A stretch of DNA of 45,279 nt from Patescibacteria group bacterium (GTDB lineage Bacteria > Patescibacteriota > Patescibacteriia > Patescibacteriales > BM507), in contig JAQIDC010000031.1 in NCBI GenBank assembly GCA_027858235.1, positions 1 through 45,279 on the forward strand, given 5' to 3'. Below the pieces are notes generated by a model, which searched no databases, was not told the origin of the DNA, and saw only the letters and a list, made by a program, of their open reading frames with translations. Positions 35,836 through 45,173 of the stretch are shown here, in pieces. Made by a program: the position numbers and the translations under genes. The first letter of the stretch is position 1. Every line of letters starts with the position of its first letter.

Positions 35836-37365
35836 TTACTCTTTTTTAATTAAATAATCCAGGGTGTCTTTAAAATCATTAACAGCTTTTTCTAAACTAG
35901 CGTTAATTTCATCTGAAAGTTCACCTTTCTCTGCAATCTTTTTATAAACATCAGAATTATTCTCAACATATTTATACATTCCCGCTTCAAACTCTAATAT
36001 TTTTTCAACTGGAACATTGTCCAGTAAACCATTGATTGCTGCGTAGAAAATAGAAACTTGTTTTTCCATTTCAATCGGAGCATATTGACCTTGTTTAAAT
36101 ATTTCAATAATTCTTTCACCTCTATTTAGTTTTGCTTTAGTTTCAGCATCGAGATCTGAACCAAAAGCAGCAAAAGCAGCGAGCTCTCTATATTGAGCAG
36201 CTTCCAAACGCATCTTTCCAGCAACTTTTTTCATAGCCTTGGTCTGCGCCGCTGATCCTACACGTGAAACTGAAAGTCCAGCATTTACAGCTGGTCTATT
36301 TCCTTGATTAAATAAATCTGTTTCTAAATATATTTGACCATCAGTAATAGAAATAACATTTGTAGGAATATAAGCGGAAACATCACCGGCCTGTGTTTCA
36401 ATAATTGGAAGAGCCGTAATAGAACCTCCTCCAAAATCATCGTTTAGTTTACATGATCTCTCAAGAAGTCTTGAATGAAGGTAAAAAACATCACCTGGAT
36501 AAGCCTCACGTCCCGGAGGTCTTTTGAGTAGTAGAGAAATTTCTCTGTACGCTACAGCATGTTTTGATAAATCATCATAAATAACCAATGCGTCTTCACC
36601 CTTATCAAGAAAATATTCGGCAATTGCTGTTCCTGAATAAGGGGCAATATATGAAAGCGAAGCAGGATCAGAAGCACCAGCCAAAACTACAGTAGTATAG
36701 GCCATTGCTCCATTTTCTTCTAACTTTGCTACAATATTTGCAATTTTTGATTCTTTTTGTCCAATAGCAACATAAACGCATTTCATGTTTTGACCTTTTT
36801 GATTGATAATTGTATCAACCGCAATGGCTGTTTTACCAATCTGTCTATCACCAATAATAAGCTCACGTTGACCACGTCCAACTGGAATCATTGAGTCGAT
36901 TGCTTTTATTCCGGTTTGCACAGGTTCAAATACAGATTTACGAGTAATAACACCTGGAGCAATTTTTTCTATTGGATAAAACTTCGCTTCATTAATTTCT
37001 CCCTTGCCATCAATCGGTTGACCAAGAGCATTAACGACTCTCCCAACAAGAGCTTCACCTACGGGAACTTCTAAAATTCTTTTAAGAGCCTTAACTTCAT
37101 CTCCTTCTTTAATCCCAGAATATTCACCAAGTAAAATAACTCCGACTGAATCTTCTTCCAAATTCAAAACCACACCATTAATAAGACCATCTTTAGTGCT
37201 AAATTCAAGCATCTCCGACATCATAACATCAGAAAGACCTGTGACACGAGCAATTCCATCACCAATTTCCGCCACACGACCAACTGTTTGTTCTTGGCTT
37301 TCAGCCTTGAAATCAGAAATTTGTTTTTTTAACTGCTCAACAATAAAATCTTTAGTTTTACTCAT
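35836..37365 (-). CDS. atpA: ATP synthase alpha subunit
   Basis: A 509-residue non-catalytic F1 subunit. The P-loop is [13 protein letters not shown] (about residues 170-182); [20 protein letters not shown]-type sequence and LTDGQIYLE-type sequence (ITDGQIYLE) are conserved. The start ATG at 37365 has no SD. A 17-base segment containing this start is duplicated 122 bases upstream, with a REP-like palindrome between the copies. Confidence 0.97.
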   Translation of the reverse strand: MSKTKDFIVEQLKKQISDFKAESQEQTVGRVAEIGDGIARVTGLSDVMMSEMLEFSTKDGLINGVVLNLEEDSVGVILLGEYSGIKEGDEVKALKRILEVPVGEALVGRVVNALGQPIDGKGEINEAKFYPIEKIAPGVITRKSVFEPVQTGIKAIDSMIPVGRGQRELIIGDRQIGKTAIAVDTIINQKGQNMKCVYVAIGQKESKIANIVAKLEENGAMAYTTVVLAGASDPASLSYIAPYSGTAIAEYFLDKGEDALVIYDDLSKHAVAYREISLLLKRPPGREAYPGDVFYLHSRLLERSCKLNDDFGGGSITALPIIETQAGDVSAYIPTNVISITDGQIYLETDLFNQGNRPAVNAGLSVSRVGSAAQTKAMKKVAGKMRLEAAQYRELAAFAAFGSDLDAETKAKLNRGERIIEIFKQGQYAPIEMEKQVSIFYAAINGLLDNVPVEKILEFEAGMYKYVENNSDVYKKIAEKGELSDEINASLEKAVNDFKDTLDYLIKKE

Positions 37366-37369
37366 ATAT

Positions 37370-37491
37370 TTTATAAATTGTTATATTATTAAATGGTTAA
37401 ATTGTTCCTCATTGTCATTCCGGGCTTGACCCGGAATCCAGAAAAAGAGATAGCAATTTAACAATTCAACAAGCTAGTTTTACTCATATAT
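37370..37491. mobile_element. REP-containing insertion upstream of atpA
   Basis: The direct repeat TAGTTTTACTCATATAT (37353-37369 and 37475-37491) flanks about 105 bases holding a REP-like palindrome and an outer near-inverted repeat (GTTAAATTGTT/AACAATTCAAC). The second copy carries the atpA start, giving a decoy frame of nine codons (MSKTSLLNC, 37487-37458) ahead of atpA. The layout is that of an insertion with target duplication. Confidence 0.6.
37411..37446. repeat. REP-like palindrome, family A copy 2
   Basis: TGTCATTCCGGG, CTTGA loop, CCCGGAATCCAGAAAA. The 8-bp stem is perfect (37417-37424 with 37430-37437). It is the same family as 15281-15311, in the opposite orientation. Confidence 0.8.
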
Positions 37492-37513
37492 ATTGACTTA
37501 TGTAATTATTTAA

Positions 37514-37723
37514 ATTAATTGTTCTTTAACATTTACTAGCGGAGGTGAAAATCATAAATCAAATGTCTATGACCCACTTGGACAAAGACCAGATGTACCA
37601 TGTATACAATGTGCAGCAGAGAAACGACTTCATCTTCTTGATCTTCTCACAAGAGAACTTAACAATGACCAAGTAAGAATAGTCTGTGAATTCAGTTCTC
37701 TCTCAAACATTGTAATAAAATAA
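37514..37723 (+). pseudogene. CxxC mini-protein, copy 1, without a normal start
   Basis: An open plus-strand frame without ATG, GTG or TTG that encodes HKSNVYDPLGQRPDVPCIQC, then AAEKRLHLLDLLTREL, up to a TAA at 37721. It aligns with the next gene (HK.N.Y, then P, CxxC, Leu-rich helix, Arg, FSL-like end). GGAGGTG (37541-37547) is a good ribosome-binding site but leads into another frame (ATG at 37563, 37 codons). Either the start was lost by a one-base change, or a frameshift joins the frames. Confidence 0.5.
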
Positions 37724-37775
37724 ATTTCAATTTATCTTATTCAACCAATCACCCTTTTAGACGAGGAGAAATTCA

Positions 37776-38024
37776 ATGTAAGAATCATGCATGGACCACA
37801 AAGCAAATCCTTATATTGAAAACCCTGCAAAACCATCAGAAGATTGTCATGAATGTTCCCACCTACTGGCTATGAAACTTATGCAAGATCTAAAACACTT
37901 TACTCCACCAGAGCACAGAGAAACCCTTGCTCAAATTTTTAGCCTTCATTGCCAAACTAGACATCTTCTGTTGCAAGAGAAGGACATGGCAATACAGCTT
38001 TATAACTTATCGGCAACTAGGTAA
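37776..38024 (+). CDS. CxxC mini-protein, copy 2
   Basis: A 77-residue protein from ATG at 37791 (MDHKANPYIENPAKPSEDCH, CxxC near residue 19, His-rich middle, a third Cys later). It looks like a small zinc-ribbon or treble-clef-type protein. The SD GAGGAGA (37764-37770) is spaced for the ATG at 37776, but that codon is directly followed by TAA. The coding frame is the same frame after this stop, so the protein must start at 37791 by re-initiation, or the gene has a nonsense change in codon 2. It lies on the plus strand between atpH and atpA, against the operon. A strong terminator follows. Confidence 0.6.
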
Positions 38025-38042
38025 AATTTTACCTATCTCACA

Positions 38043-38069
38043 AAAGGTATCGTTACGGTACCTTTTTTT
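38043..38069 (+). terminator. Terminator of the CxxC mini-gene pair
   Basis: AAAGGTATCG (38043-38052) pairs with CGGTACCTTT (38056-38065, one G-U), followed by more T residues. It ends the plus-strand unit at the edge of atpH. Confidence 0.87.
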
Positions 38070-38469
38070 ATTTTTCCAAAGAACGTCCTAAACTCTCTAT
38101 CCTGCCCCTTAAGCTATTATCAACTATTTTATCTCCGTACTTCAAAACAACTCCACCCAGGATACTCTTATCAACTGTTTCCTTTAAATGAACATCGGTT
38201 GCTTTCGTTGCTTTTTTAATATATTCAATAATTGATTTTTTACTTATTCCATCCAAATCTCTTGCCAATGTCACAGTCGCTTCAACAATCCCATTTTCTT
38301 TATTCCAAATAGCAGAAAATTCTTTCAAAATGCTATCCAATTTAGACATAGCATTGTTTTTTCTAAGCATATCAGAAAATCCAACAAGAAGAACAGAGAT
38401 TTCTTTTTCTGTTTTTCCTTCCACTAGGTCATATAATGCAATTGCATATTGTTTTGGACTTATTTTCAT
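38068..38469 (-). CDS. atpH: ATP synthase delta subunit
   Basis: A peripheral-stalk subunit, 133 residues from MKISPKQYAIALYDLVEGKT. The C-terminal block SILGGVVLKYGDKIVDNSLR, ending RIESLGRSL, is the family signature. The frame can be extended 20 codons upstream to 38529, but those codons are read from a REP-like palindrome and are not part of the family, so the ATG at 38469 is used. Downstream comes the plus-strand mini-gene unit. Confidence 0.92.
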   Translation of the reverse strand: MKISPKQYAIALYDLVEGKTEKEISVLLVGFSDMLRKNNAMSKLDSILKEFSAIWNKENGIVEATVTLARDLDGISKKSIIEYIKKATKATDVHLKETVDKSILGGVVLKYGDKIVDNSLRGRIESLGRSLEK

Positions 38470-38476
38470 ATTTTTT

Positions 38477-38591
38477 GAATTCCCCTCTTGAGAGGGGTGG
38501 CAGCTTTGCTGACGGGGAGTGTTAAACATTATTTATCTCACCAATTATTACACACCTCCCCCTGACGGGTACTCCTCTCGAGAGGAGAATA
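38477..38591. repeat. Inverted pair of REP-like palindromes, family B
   Basis: Copy 1 (38477-38522) has CCCCTCTTGAGAGGGG and GACGGGGAGTGT. Copy 2 (38550-38591), in the opposite orientation, has ACACACCTCCCCCTGACGGG and CTCCTCTCGAGAGGAG. About 30 bases separate them. This is a mosaic-type pair between atpF and atpH and could form a long hairpin in the atp mRNA. Confidence 0.75.
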
Positions 38592-38595
38592 TTAT

Positions 38596-39084
38596 TTATT
38601 CTACTATCTTCTTAATTAATTCTTTATCAGTTTTATCATCTAAATTTTTATCTAAAACTTTTTCAAGAGATGAAACCACCATTTCAGCAACTTCTTTTTT
38701 TAATTCTTTCAAAACTTCTGCTTTTTCTGTTTGCATTTTGGCTTTTTCTTCATTAATAACAGCACCAATTTCCAATTTTGCTTTCTTAAGCATCTCTTCT
38801 TTTCTTTCTTCGGCCTGAGCATTAGTTTTTTCCATAATCAGATTTGCCTCTTTCTTTGCATTGCTCATAGCTTCTTTGTAGTCTGCGTTAGTTTTTTGTA
38901 ATTTCTCTTCAATACTTTTTGCCTCCTCAATGCTCTTTTCAATTTTCTTACTTCTTTCGTCCATCACTTTCATCAAAGGCTTTAGAGCAAAAAAATATAG
39001 GACAGAAATTACAATAGCAAAATTAATCATTTGTGCCACCAAAAGTCTTAAGTCAATGTGAAATGTTTCTATTAATGAATCCAT
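38596..39084 (-). CDS. atpF: ATP synthase b subunit
   Basis: A 162-residue peripheral stalk subunit. One membrane helix (about residues 11-32) is followed by MKVMDERSKKIEKSIEEAKS and a long charged coiled coil to about residue 140. Length and layout match the family. It follows atpE and is followed by the REP pair and atpH. Confidence 0.94.
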   Translation of the reverse strand: MDSLIETFHIDLRLLVAQMINFAIVISVLYFFALKPLMKVMDERSKKIEKSIEEAKSIEEKLQKTNADYKEAMSNAKKEANLIMEKTNAQAEERKEEMLKKAKLEIGAVINEEKAKMQTEKAEVLKELKKEVAEMVVSSLEKVLDKNLDDKTDKELIKKIVE

Positions 39085-39208
39085 ATGTTTTGAATTTCGA
39101 ATGAAGAATTTTGAATTTCGAATTAAATTGAAAAATTATTCTTAATCCTATTTTTAATAATCTTACTCCTGCCCCCTTTTAAACAAAAAGGAACAGTTAG
39201 CAATATTA

Positions 39209-39433
<225 letters not shown>

Positions 39434-39493
39434 TTATATATTAATTAAATACTTTATTATTTGTTACATGTTTCGTGTTACACGCTGTGTGGT

Positions 39494-40456
39494 CTAGTGT
39501 TCTTCAGCACTAGTACTCATTGATAAATATGACAATATTAGTATTGAGAAAATTAGAGCCTGAATCAATCCTACCAAAACTTCCATAAACATAAAAGGAA
39601 TTGGAAGACCGAAAGCAAGAATTGCTGACATCGATGCGAGCAATACCTCTCCTGCAAAAATATTTCCAAAAAGCCTAAAAGTCAAACTAGCAACCTTTGC
39701 TGCCTCACCAATGATTTCAATCAATCCAACAAAAGCCTTAATTGGGTTAACAATCAAAACTGTCCAATCTTCTTTTACTTTTTTAGGTATTTCTAAAAAT
39801 GTTTTTATATTTATGAATTTATTAAAATGTGCCCACAAACCTAATGTTAAAACTCCAAAAATATGACTAGCAACAACACCAATCAGAGCCAGAGCTAGAG
39901 TTGTATTTATATCGGCAGTAGCTCCACGCAAATAAGGTATAAACATGTTGTGACCATCATGAACTTGAACTTGACCAATAGACCCTGCGCCAGGAAGTAA
40001 ACCCATCCAGTTTGAAAGAAGTATTAAAATAAAGAATGAAAATACCAATGGGAAGAACTTCAAAGACATCTTTCGGCTACCTGTGACTGAATCAAAAATT
40101 CCTAAGAATCCTTCAATAACCATTTCAAACATATTTTGGATACCTTTCGGCACCATGTTTACTTTCCTTCTAATAGCCAATGAAAAAACAATTATAATTA
40201 AGATAACAACCCAAGAGTTAATAAGAGAATTTGTTATTGGAAAACCTCCTATGCTTCCAATAGGCTCTGCGAACAAAGTGTTCTCATGAACTAACTCATA
40301 ACTTCCTTCTTCTGCGTGTTCATCAACAAGATGCTCTGCTGCTTCATTCTGAGCTGCAGCCGCTGCAAACATTGCTTGATGCTCAGCATGCATCTCATCA
40401 GAATGACTATCAATCTTCTCGTGAGTCTCTGTATTGTTAATTTCTAAATTATCCAT
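39494..40456 (-). CDS. atpB: ATP synthase a subunit
   Basis: A 320-residue stator channel subunit. The essential Arg is in KVASLTFRLFGNIFAGEVLL, and the ENMFEMVIEGFLG-type region (QNMFEMVIEGFLGIFDSVTG) is conserved. An unusual hydrophilic N-terminus of about 75 residues rich in His, Glu and Ala (EKIDSHSDEMHAEHQAMFAA) precedes the first helix. It starts seven bases after the AtpZ/I-like gene stop. Confidence 0.95.
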   Translation of the reverse strand: MDNLEINNTETHEKIDSHSDEMHAEHQAMFAAAAAQNEAAEHLVDEHAEEGSYELVHENTLFAEPIGSIGGFPITNSLINSWVVILIIIVFSLAIRRKVNMVPKGIQNMFEMVIEGFLGIFDSVTGSRKMSLKFFPLVFSFFILILLSNWMGLLPGAGSIGQVQVHDGHNMFIPYLRGATADINTTLALALIGVVASHIFGVLTLGLWAHFNKFINIKTFLEIPKKVKEDWTVLIVNPIKAFVGLIEIIGEAAKVASLTFRLFGNIFAGEVLLASMSAILAFGLPIPFMFMEVLVGLIQALIFSILILSYLSMSTSAEEH

Positions 40457-40462
40457 ATTTAA

Positions 40463-40771
40463 TTATTTTTTACTTTTCTCTTCATTTTTTTCAATCTTAG
40501 TATATTCCTGCAAAACCATTTTTATTATTACAAACATTGAAAAGAAAAATGATAAACCCATTATTCCCAAAAATCCCCATGGCTCAGTCCCGTATGTCTT
40601 ATCAACCCACTTTCCGACAAAAACTGCAACTATTACTGGGGTCACTATCCAAACAGACATTCGTAAAAAAAGAGTCATGGCAGGTTGCCACCACGCTTTT
40701 GTGTCTTGCGTATTCTGGTCTAGATCAGCTTTTCTGACTTCAACATCCACTTTACCTGTATCTTTTTCCAT
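40463..40771 (-). CDS. AtpZ/AtpI-like protein
   Basis: A 102-residue protein with two membrane helices (about residues 36-55 and 66-88), a charged N-terminus and a basic tail. Position as first gene of the atp operon, length and the GKWVDKTYGTEPWGFLGIMG turn match the putative F1F0-ATPase gene 1 (AtpZ/AtpI) family, which assists assembly or magnesium/calcium transport. The distinction between AtpZ and AtpI is not certain. Confidence 0.85.
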   Translation of the reverse strand: MEKDTGKVDVEVRKADLDQNTQDTKAWWQPAMTLFLRMSVWIVTPVIVAVFVGKWVDKTYGTEPWGFLGIMGLSFFFSMFVIIKMVLQEYTKIEKNEEKSKK

Positions 40772-40785
40772 TTTACAAAATAAAT

Positions 40786-40812
40786 ATCAAGGTCCGGGAA
40801 GATCCTTGATAG
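40786..40812. repeat. Hairpin in the atp leader
   Basis: ATCAAGG and TCCTTGAT enclose a short loop containing TCCGGGAAGA. It would lie in the 5' leader of the atp mRNA if the promoter at 40854-40881 is used. A role in attenuation is possible but not shown. Confidence 0.4.
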
Positions 40813-40853
40813 TAAAGCTTTCCTAAAAATTGCTTATACACAACTATATATAC

Positions 40854-40881
40854 AATTTACCTAAAATAGCCAAAAAGTCAA
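40854..40881 (-). promoter_or_regulatory. Candidate atp operon promoter
   Basis: On the minus strand TTGACT (40881-40876), 16 bases, TAAATT (40859-40854). The -10 match is modest. The region 40772-40968 otherwise holds only AT-rich sequence and the leader hairpin. Confidence 0.4.
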
Positions 40882-40968
40882 GAGTTTTAATATTTTGAAC
40901 GATATCTAAGTGTGTTTTCTTAATAACCCAAATAATGTGTTTTGATTTTATTAAATTATCCTAGAAAT

Positions 40969-42151
<1,183 letters not shown>

Positions 42152-42667
42152 TTAAAATGAGATTGTCTCACCATCATTATTTTCATAAATCCAACCGGGC
42201 TTTAAGATTATTTTAAAATTCTTTGATACACTAGCAAATTCTCTTTCAGAATTAATATCAGAAAAATTAAAATTCAATTGACTTGCACCACTAACTAATG
42301 TTTTTTTGAAATCTTCTTCTAATTTGCCCTCACCAAGTGGATTGTACCCCTTATCTATTTCATCTTTATCGCTAAAACCATCACCATCCGTATCAGCTAG
42401 CTCAGGACTTGTTCCTAGAATAATTTCTTGATCATCATATAACCCATCACCATCAGTATCAACAAAAAGTTCTTCCCCATTGTTAACATCCGAAAGATTA
42501 AACCCACCTGGAAATGCATAACGATTAACAATGAATAGCAACAATGACAAACAAATAATTACGGAAATTACAATAACTCCACCAATTATTTTCTTTTTAT
42601 TTGAAGATTGGTTTATTTCAAAATCATCATCAAACTTAAAATTTTCATTATCTAATATTGATTTCAT
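42152..42667 (-). CDS. N-terminal anchor and Ca-binding-repeat part of the phase-variable surface protein
   Basis: 171 residues: a charged cytoplasmic start, one membrane helix (about residues 29-49), then an outside part with DTDGDGLYDDQEIILGT and DTDGDGFSDKDEIDKGYNP. These are two thrombospondin-3/EF-type calcium-binding repeats, common in surface proteins. The frame ends at TAA 42154-42152 in the middle of an apparently folded domain. It starts 90 bases after the TatD stop; the TatD terminator lies between. Confidence 0.75.
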   Translation of the reverse strand: MKSILDNENFKFDDDFEINQSSNKKKIIGGVIVISVIICLSLLLFIVNRYAFPGGFNLSDVNNGEELFVDTDGDGLYDDQEIILGTSPELADTDGDGFSDKDEIDKGYNPLGEGKLEEDFKKTLVSGASQLNFNFSDINSEREFASVSKNFKIILKPGWIYENNDGETISF

Positions 42668-42715
42668 AAATTACTTTTCTAATAATATTTTAATAATATT
42701 AGCAATTTAAGTAAA

Positions 42716-42738
42716 CAAAAAACACCACCAAGGTGTTT
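42716..42738 (-). terminator. tatD terminator
   Basis: AAACACC (42720-42726) pairs with GGTGTTT (42732-42738), followed on the minus strand by T residues. Confidence 0.85.
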
Positions 42739-42757
42739 ACTCTAAAAAATATCAAGA

Positions 42758-43609
42758 CTATATCTTAAATAATCTTCTAGCATTATTGGTAGATAATTCG
42801 GCTATTCTTTCGTAACTTAAATTCTTTATATCAGCTATTCTTTTAGCAACGTATGAAACCAAGACTGGTTCATTCCTTTTTCCCCTGTATGGTTCTGGTG
42901 TCATATACGGAGCATCTGTTTCTATCATAAACTTATCACTGGGCATTTTCCTGATTAAATCATCCCATTGTTTTGAAAATGTAATAAGACCAGTGAATGA
43001 AATAAAAAGGCCTAGGGAGAAATATTTCCATGCCAAATCTTCATCGCCAGAGAAACAGTGCATCACTCCCCATGGTCCAGACTCAGTAAAATCATCTTTG
43101 TACTCTTTTTTAAAATCTGTAAGAATATTTATCATGTCATCATGAGCTTGACGACAATGAATAATAGCAGGGAGTTTTATGTGACGTGACAATTTTAGCT
43201 GTTCCCAAAATACATCTTTTTGTTTCCTCTTTACTTCTTCAATGTTTTCATCTTTTGGAAGATGAAAATAATCAAGACCAATTTCACCGATTGCGACAGT
43301 TTTTTGAAACCGCGCAAGTTTCTCATAAGCATCATAATTGAATTCTTCATCCTTTGCTGAGAATTCATAATCATCTCCTTTAACATCTCCCCCGCTAACA
43401 TGAGTAGGATGGAGACCAATTGCCGCATAAACTCCTTTTTCGTATTTATTAGCATATTCTAGGGCACGTTTACTAGTTCTATACTCAGAGCCAACCAATA
43501 TCATCCATGTCTCATCAGAAAGAGACCGACGAATTACTTCATCGGCATCTTCCTTGAATACATTAAAATTGACATGCGTGTGCGTGTCTATTATTAACAT
43601 AGATAACAT
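42758..43609 (-). CDS. tatD: TatD-family hydrolase (metal-dependent DNase)
   Basis: A 283-residue TIM-barrel hydrolase. Metal ligands are visible: HxH in LIIDTHTHVNF, Glu in AIGEIGLDYF, His in PAIIHCRQ, His in GVMHCFSG and Asp in MIETDAPYMTPEP. Members remove nucleotides from DNA ends or act in RNA and D-amino-acid quality control. ATG at 43600 (MLIIDTHTH) is an equally possible start, three codons in. It is downstream of the small acidic gene. Confidence 0.93.
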   Translation of the reverse strand: MLSMLIIDTHTHVNFNVFKEDADEVIRRSLSDETWMILVGSEYRTSKRALEYANKYEKGVYAAIGLHPTHVSGGDVKGDDYEFSAKDEEFNYDAYEKLARFQKTVAIGEIGLDYFHLPKDENIEEVKRKQKDVFWEQLKLSRHIKLPAIIHCRQAHDDMINILTDFKKEYKDDFTESGPWGVMHCFSGDEDLAWKYFSLGLFISFTGLITFSKQWDDLIRKMPSDKFMIETDAPYMTPEPYRGKRNEPVLVSYVAKRIADIKNLSYERIAELSTNNARRLFKI

Positions 43610-43616
43610 GAGTTAT

Positions 43617-43790
43617 TTAATATGTTTTTACTTCTTCAGTCTCCTCACTTGAAGCATCTTTAGAAACATCTTCTTCTGATGGAGTTTCCACCACTTCTTC
43701 TTGTGCTGCCACTTCTTCAGCTGGAGCCTCTTGCACCTCATCTTTTTTTCCTCCTCCGAATAGTTTTTTGATCATGTCTAATAAAGCCAT
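43617..43790 (-). CDS. Small acidic protein
   Basis: A 57-residue protein (MALLDMIKKLFGGGKKDEVQ, then Glu/Ala/Val-rich, ending TEEVKTY). A short amphipathic N-terminal helix with GGGKK is followed by an acidic disordered tail. The helix could bind membranes or a partner. It lies seven bases before the tatD start and 25 bases after tsaC, so all three are probably co-transcribed. The family is unknown. Confidence 0.6.
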   Translation of the reverse strand: MALLDMIKKLFGGGKKDEVQEAPAEEVAAQEEVVETPSEEDVSKDASSEETEEVKTY

Positions 43791-43815
43791 AAATTTTTTT
43801 TATTTAATAAAATAA

Positions 43816-44451
43816 TTATCTAATTTTTTTTATGTTTTCAATATCTCTGATATCTATAATTTCTGAAGTTTTCGTCCTAGATATTTTCCCTGCATCAACC
43901 ACTAAATCCGGCAAACTTGTTTTCCTAAAATATGTTTCAATGTCATCAAGTGATGATAATGGTTTTTGGCCTGAAATATTTAAGCTGGTTGAAACTATAG
44001 GCAAATCTACTATCATTAGTATTTTACTAAGAAAATCATTTTTAGGCAAACGAAACGCAAGAGTTCCGTCTTTCAAAGCATTTTTAGGGAGCATATTCGG
44101 CCTAGCCTCAAGGATAACAGTGGTTGGTTTATTGGCATTTTTTTTGTTTATTTCTGGACCATTTGTCCTAGCGACCCAGACACTCCTCAAAAATTCATCC
44201 TGTTTCTTACTAACTTTAGCATATTTTTTAGTCATACAAAAACTTTTTGTTAATAATATATATGACTTCTGCTCGAATCTGTTTTTAATCTTTTCGATTT
44301 TTCTAATTGCTTTCTTGTCAGTTGCCAAACAGCCAAGACCATATACAGTATCAGTTGGGTAGACAATCACACTACCCTCCAAAAAAGCATTTGAAATAAA
44401 TTCAATATCATTTTTAGAAATACTATCTAAATCAATTTCTTTTCTTAACAT
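43816..44451 (-). CDS. tsaC: Threonylcarbamoyl-AMP synthase
   Basis: A 211-residue YrdC/Sua5-type protein making threonylcarbamoyl-AMP for the t6A modification of ANN-decoding tRNAs. Family blocks are GSVIVYPTDTVYGLGCLA (nucleotide pocket), KIKNRFEQKSYILLT, TLAFRLPKN and PIVSTSLNISGQKPL. It is the short form without the Sua5 C-terminal domain. It begins one base after the cvpA stop. Confidence 0.93.
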   Translation of the reverse strand: MLRKEIDLDSISKNDIEFISNAFLEGSVIVYPTDTVYGLGCLATDKKAIRKIEKIKNRFEQKSYILLTKSFCMTKKYAKVSKKQDEFLRSVWVARTNGPEINKKNANKPTTVILEARPNMLPKNALKDGTLAFRLPKNDFLSKILMIVDLPIVSTSLNISGQKPLSSLDDIETYFRKTSLPDLVVDAGKISRTKTSEIIDIRDIENIKKIR

Positions 44452-44452
44452 A

Positions 44453-44968
44453 CTATATTAGTGATTTCATTACTTTGAGAGCTTCTGGCAAGAGTGGTTC
44501 AACTAATTTAGCAAAGAATAAAAGTATCGGGGTAATTTGGGAATTAACCAAAGATGCACCAAGCAAGCTATCAATGATAAAATATTTAGAACCTAAATAT
44601 AGAACAAGACCAAGAATAACCCCCCCGAGGAAAAACCCAAGAATAGCACCTCCAAGTTTGTTGAATGATTTTAGGAAAGGAATAATTGTTAGCAGGTTAA
44701 ATATCTTCTCCGCAACAGCAAAACCAAAACTTACTAGCTTGCTTATTAGTCCGTAGAGAATTATGAATGAGGCAATTTTACCTAAACCTTCATAAGAACC
44801 AAATAAGAAATCAAATGATTCATAAAAATCAACATAAAATCTAGAAGCCAGAAAAATTCCGACGATCATTCCAATAAAATTTCCTATCATGCGAATAAAT
44901 CCAAAAAACAAACCATAGAAAACAAAGCCCGCCCAAGAAATCAATAGAATTGTATCAAATATTGACAT
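44453..44968 (-). CDS. CvpA-family membrane protein
   Basis: A 171-residue protein with four or five membrane segments, starting MSIFDTILLISWAGFVFYGL. GFIRMIGNFIGMIVGIFLAS and the late glycine-rich LGGAILGFFLGGVILGLVLY match CvpA (colicin V production) proteins, whose role in envelope homeostasis is poorly defined. It is the first intact gene of the cvpA-tsaC-small acidic-tatD run. Confidence 0.85.
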   Translation of the reverse strand: MSIFDTILLISWAGFVFYGLFFGFIRMIGNFIGMIVGIFLASRFYVDFYESFDFLFGSYEGLGKIASFIILYGLISKLVSFGFAVAEKIFNLLTIIPFLKSFNKLGGAILGFFLGGVILGLVLYLGSKYFIIDSLLGASLVNSQITPILLFFAKLVEPLLPEALKVMKSLI

Positions 44969-44976
44969 ATTTTTTA

Positions 44977-45003
44977 AATCGGAGGAGTTGAACTCCTCCG
45001 ATT
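44977..45003. terminator. Perfect hairpin upstream of cvpA
   Basis: Thirteen-bp arms (AATCGGAGGAGTT and its complement) around one G. On the minus strand it is followed by TTTAAAAAAT, so it may end a transcript from the remnant at 45012. The arms contain GGAGGAG, an SD-like string that would be hidden in the stem. Confidence 0.6.
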
Positions 45004-45011
45004 ATAATAGT

Positions 45012-45173
45012 TTATCTTTTAGCTCCTGAGTATGTTATTGCTTGCATAATGTTCCAGTCTTCAGTTGATTCTGGAACTCTTTGGTAAATTCCTCTGAAAA
45101 TATTTATTCCTGCTCGTTCAGAATCCAAGTTCCTGTTTTCTGCTTTTTGTCTTAGTCCATATGGGCATATTAG
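45012..45173 (-). pseudogene. C-terminal remnant of a patescibacterial-type protein
   Basis: The minus-strand frame encodes CPYGLRQKAENRNLDSERAG, then INIFRGIYQRVPESTEDWNI, ending QAITYSGAKR and TAA. It looks like the C-terminus of a larger protein. A TGA lies in frame just upstream (45176-45174) and there is no ATG, GTG or well-placed start. The rest of 45174-45279 shows no gene. I recall similar endings in Patescibacteria surface proteins, but cannot verify it here. Confidence 0.45.

Noticed and set aside
38470-38529. Twenty extra N-terminal residues on AtpH
   Set aside because: They are translated from a REP-like palindrome and have no counterpart in the delta-subunit family.
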